Below are positions 5,818 to 5,988 of a stretch of DNA of 5,988 bases, piece by piece. Numbering within the stretch: the stretch's first letter is position 1; each line of letters opens with the position of its first letter. Below the pieces are notes generated by a model that worked only from the letters and a program-made list of their open reading frames with translations, had not been told where the DNA came from and did no database searches. The stretch lies in assembly GCA_017885365.1 (NCBI GenBank), contig JAFNGD010000247.1, positions 1 to 5,988 of the forward strand, given 5' to 3'. The translations under genes and the position numbers were made by a program. Origin of the DNA: Nitrospirota bacterium (GTDB lineage Bacteria; Nitrospirota; UBA9217).

Positions 5818-5853
5818 AGAGGCCCGCAGGAAACTGCGGGCCTCTTTATATTT
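5818..5853 (+). terminator. Rho-independent terminator after the lipoprotein gene
   Basis: A perfect 12-bp stem, AGAGGCCCGCAG (5818-5829) and CTGCGGGCCTCT (5834-5845), closes a GAAA tetraloop (5830-5833) and runs into the T-rich TTATATTT. It lies 33 bp after the lipoprotein stop codon. Confidence 0.9.
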
Positions 5854-5901
5854 ACCGTTCGTAAGTTCGTGATTGGATTGCTGAGGAAGGGATCGGTATC
5901 A

Positions 5902-5988
5902 ATGGCCTTACCGAGTCAGGTTGGCGGTTGGTGTAGCAAACCTTATCGATCAATGATTGAAAATTGGCGGGAGAGCATGAGAATCGAA
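5902..5988 (+). CDS. Possible start of another gene (runs off the window)
   Basis: An ATG at 5902 opens 29 codons without a stop to the window edge (MALPSQVGGWCSKPYRSMIE, then NWRESMRIE). A purine-rich GAGGAAGGGA (5883-5892) lies about 9 nt before it. An in-frame ATG at 5977, after GGGAG (5969-5973, 3 nt away), is an alternative start. An open run this short is expected by chance fairly often, and I do not recognise the residues. Confidence 0.22.
   Translation, partial: MALPSQVGGWCSKPYRSMIENWRESMRIE

Noticed and set aside
1..5988. CRISPR array, tRNA, rRNA, insertion sequence or phage attachment site
   Set aside because: I saw no regularly spaced direct repeats, cloverleaf sequences, transposase reading frame or target-site duplications.

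Overview
The window looks like chromosomal DNA of a Gram-negative bacterium. All four complete proteins start with export signals, two are outer-membrane beta-barrels ending in phenylalanine, and one is a lipoprotein with a clear lipobox. The gene families (secreted caspase-like peptidase, DUF4384 protein, GTAASG-type lipoprotein) and the moderately high GC content would suit a Desulfobacterota or Nitrospirota-type organism. That placement is inference; no taxonomic marker is present.

Layout. Positions 1-634 (minus strand) hold the 5' part of a gene for an exported protein with an N-terminal FlgT/LPP20-like domain and a DUF4384 domain; its 3' end lies outside the window. A 318-bp divergent intergenic region follows, with a good sigma-70-type promoter facing each way, an imperfect palindrome in the predicted leftward leader and a dyad symmetry element upstream of the rightward promoter. 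Rightward from 953 come a secreted caspase/metacaspase-like peptidase with intact His and Cys and a long charged C-terminal helix, then two tandem paralogous beta-barrel proteins (2184-3017 and 3039-3875). A strong hairpin-plus-T-tract terminator lies at 3921-3962. A separate gene for a 594-residue lipoprotein (4000-5784) follows, with its own near-perfect terminator at 5818-5853. The last 135 bases show nothing certain apart from a possible start of another gene.

How the genes may work together. The peptidase and the two barrels have short gaps and no terminator between them, so they probably form one transcript. The DUF4384 gene is divergent from it. DUF4384 and caspase-like domains are known fused in single proteins in other bacteria, so the divergent pair plausibly acts together in the cell envelope, with the barrels as outer-membrane partners or substrates. 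This is a hypothesis; the sequence shows only co-location and export signals.

Most notable points: the caspase-like gene seems to be read from a leaderless mRNA (the promoter places +1 at or next to the ATG and there is no Shine-Dalgarno sequence); the barrel genes are a tandem duplication that kept its ribosome-binding site as well as its coding sequence; and the envelope-located caspase cluster has no obvious described function.
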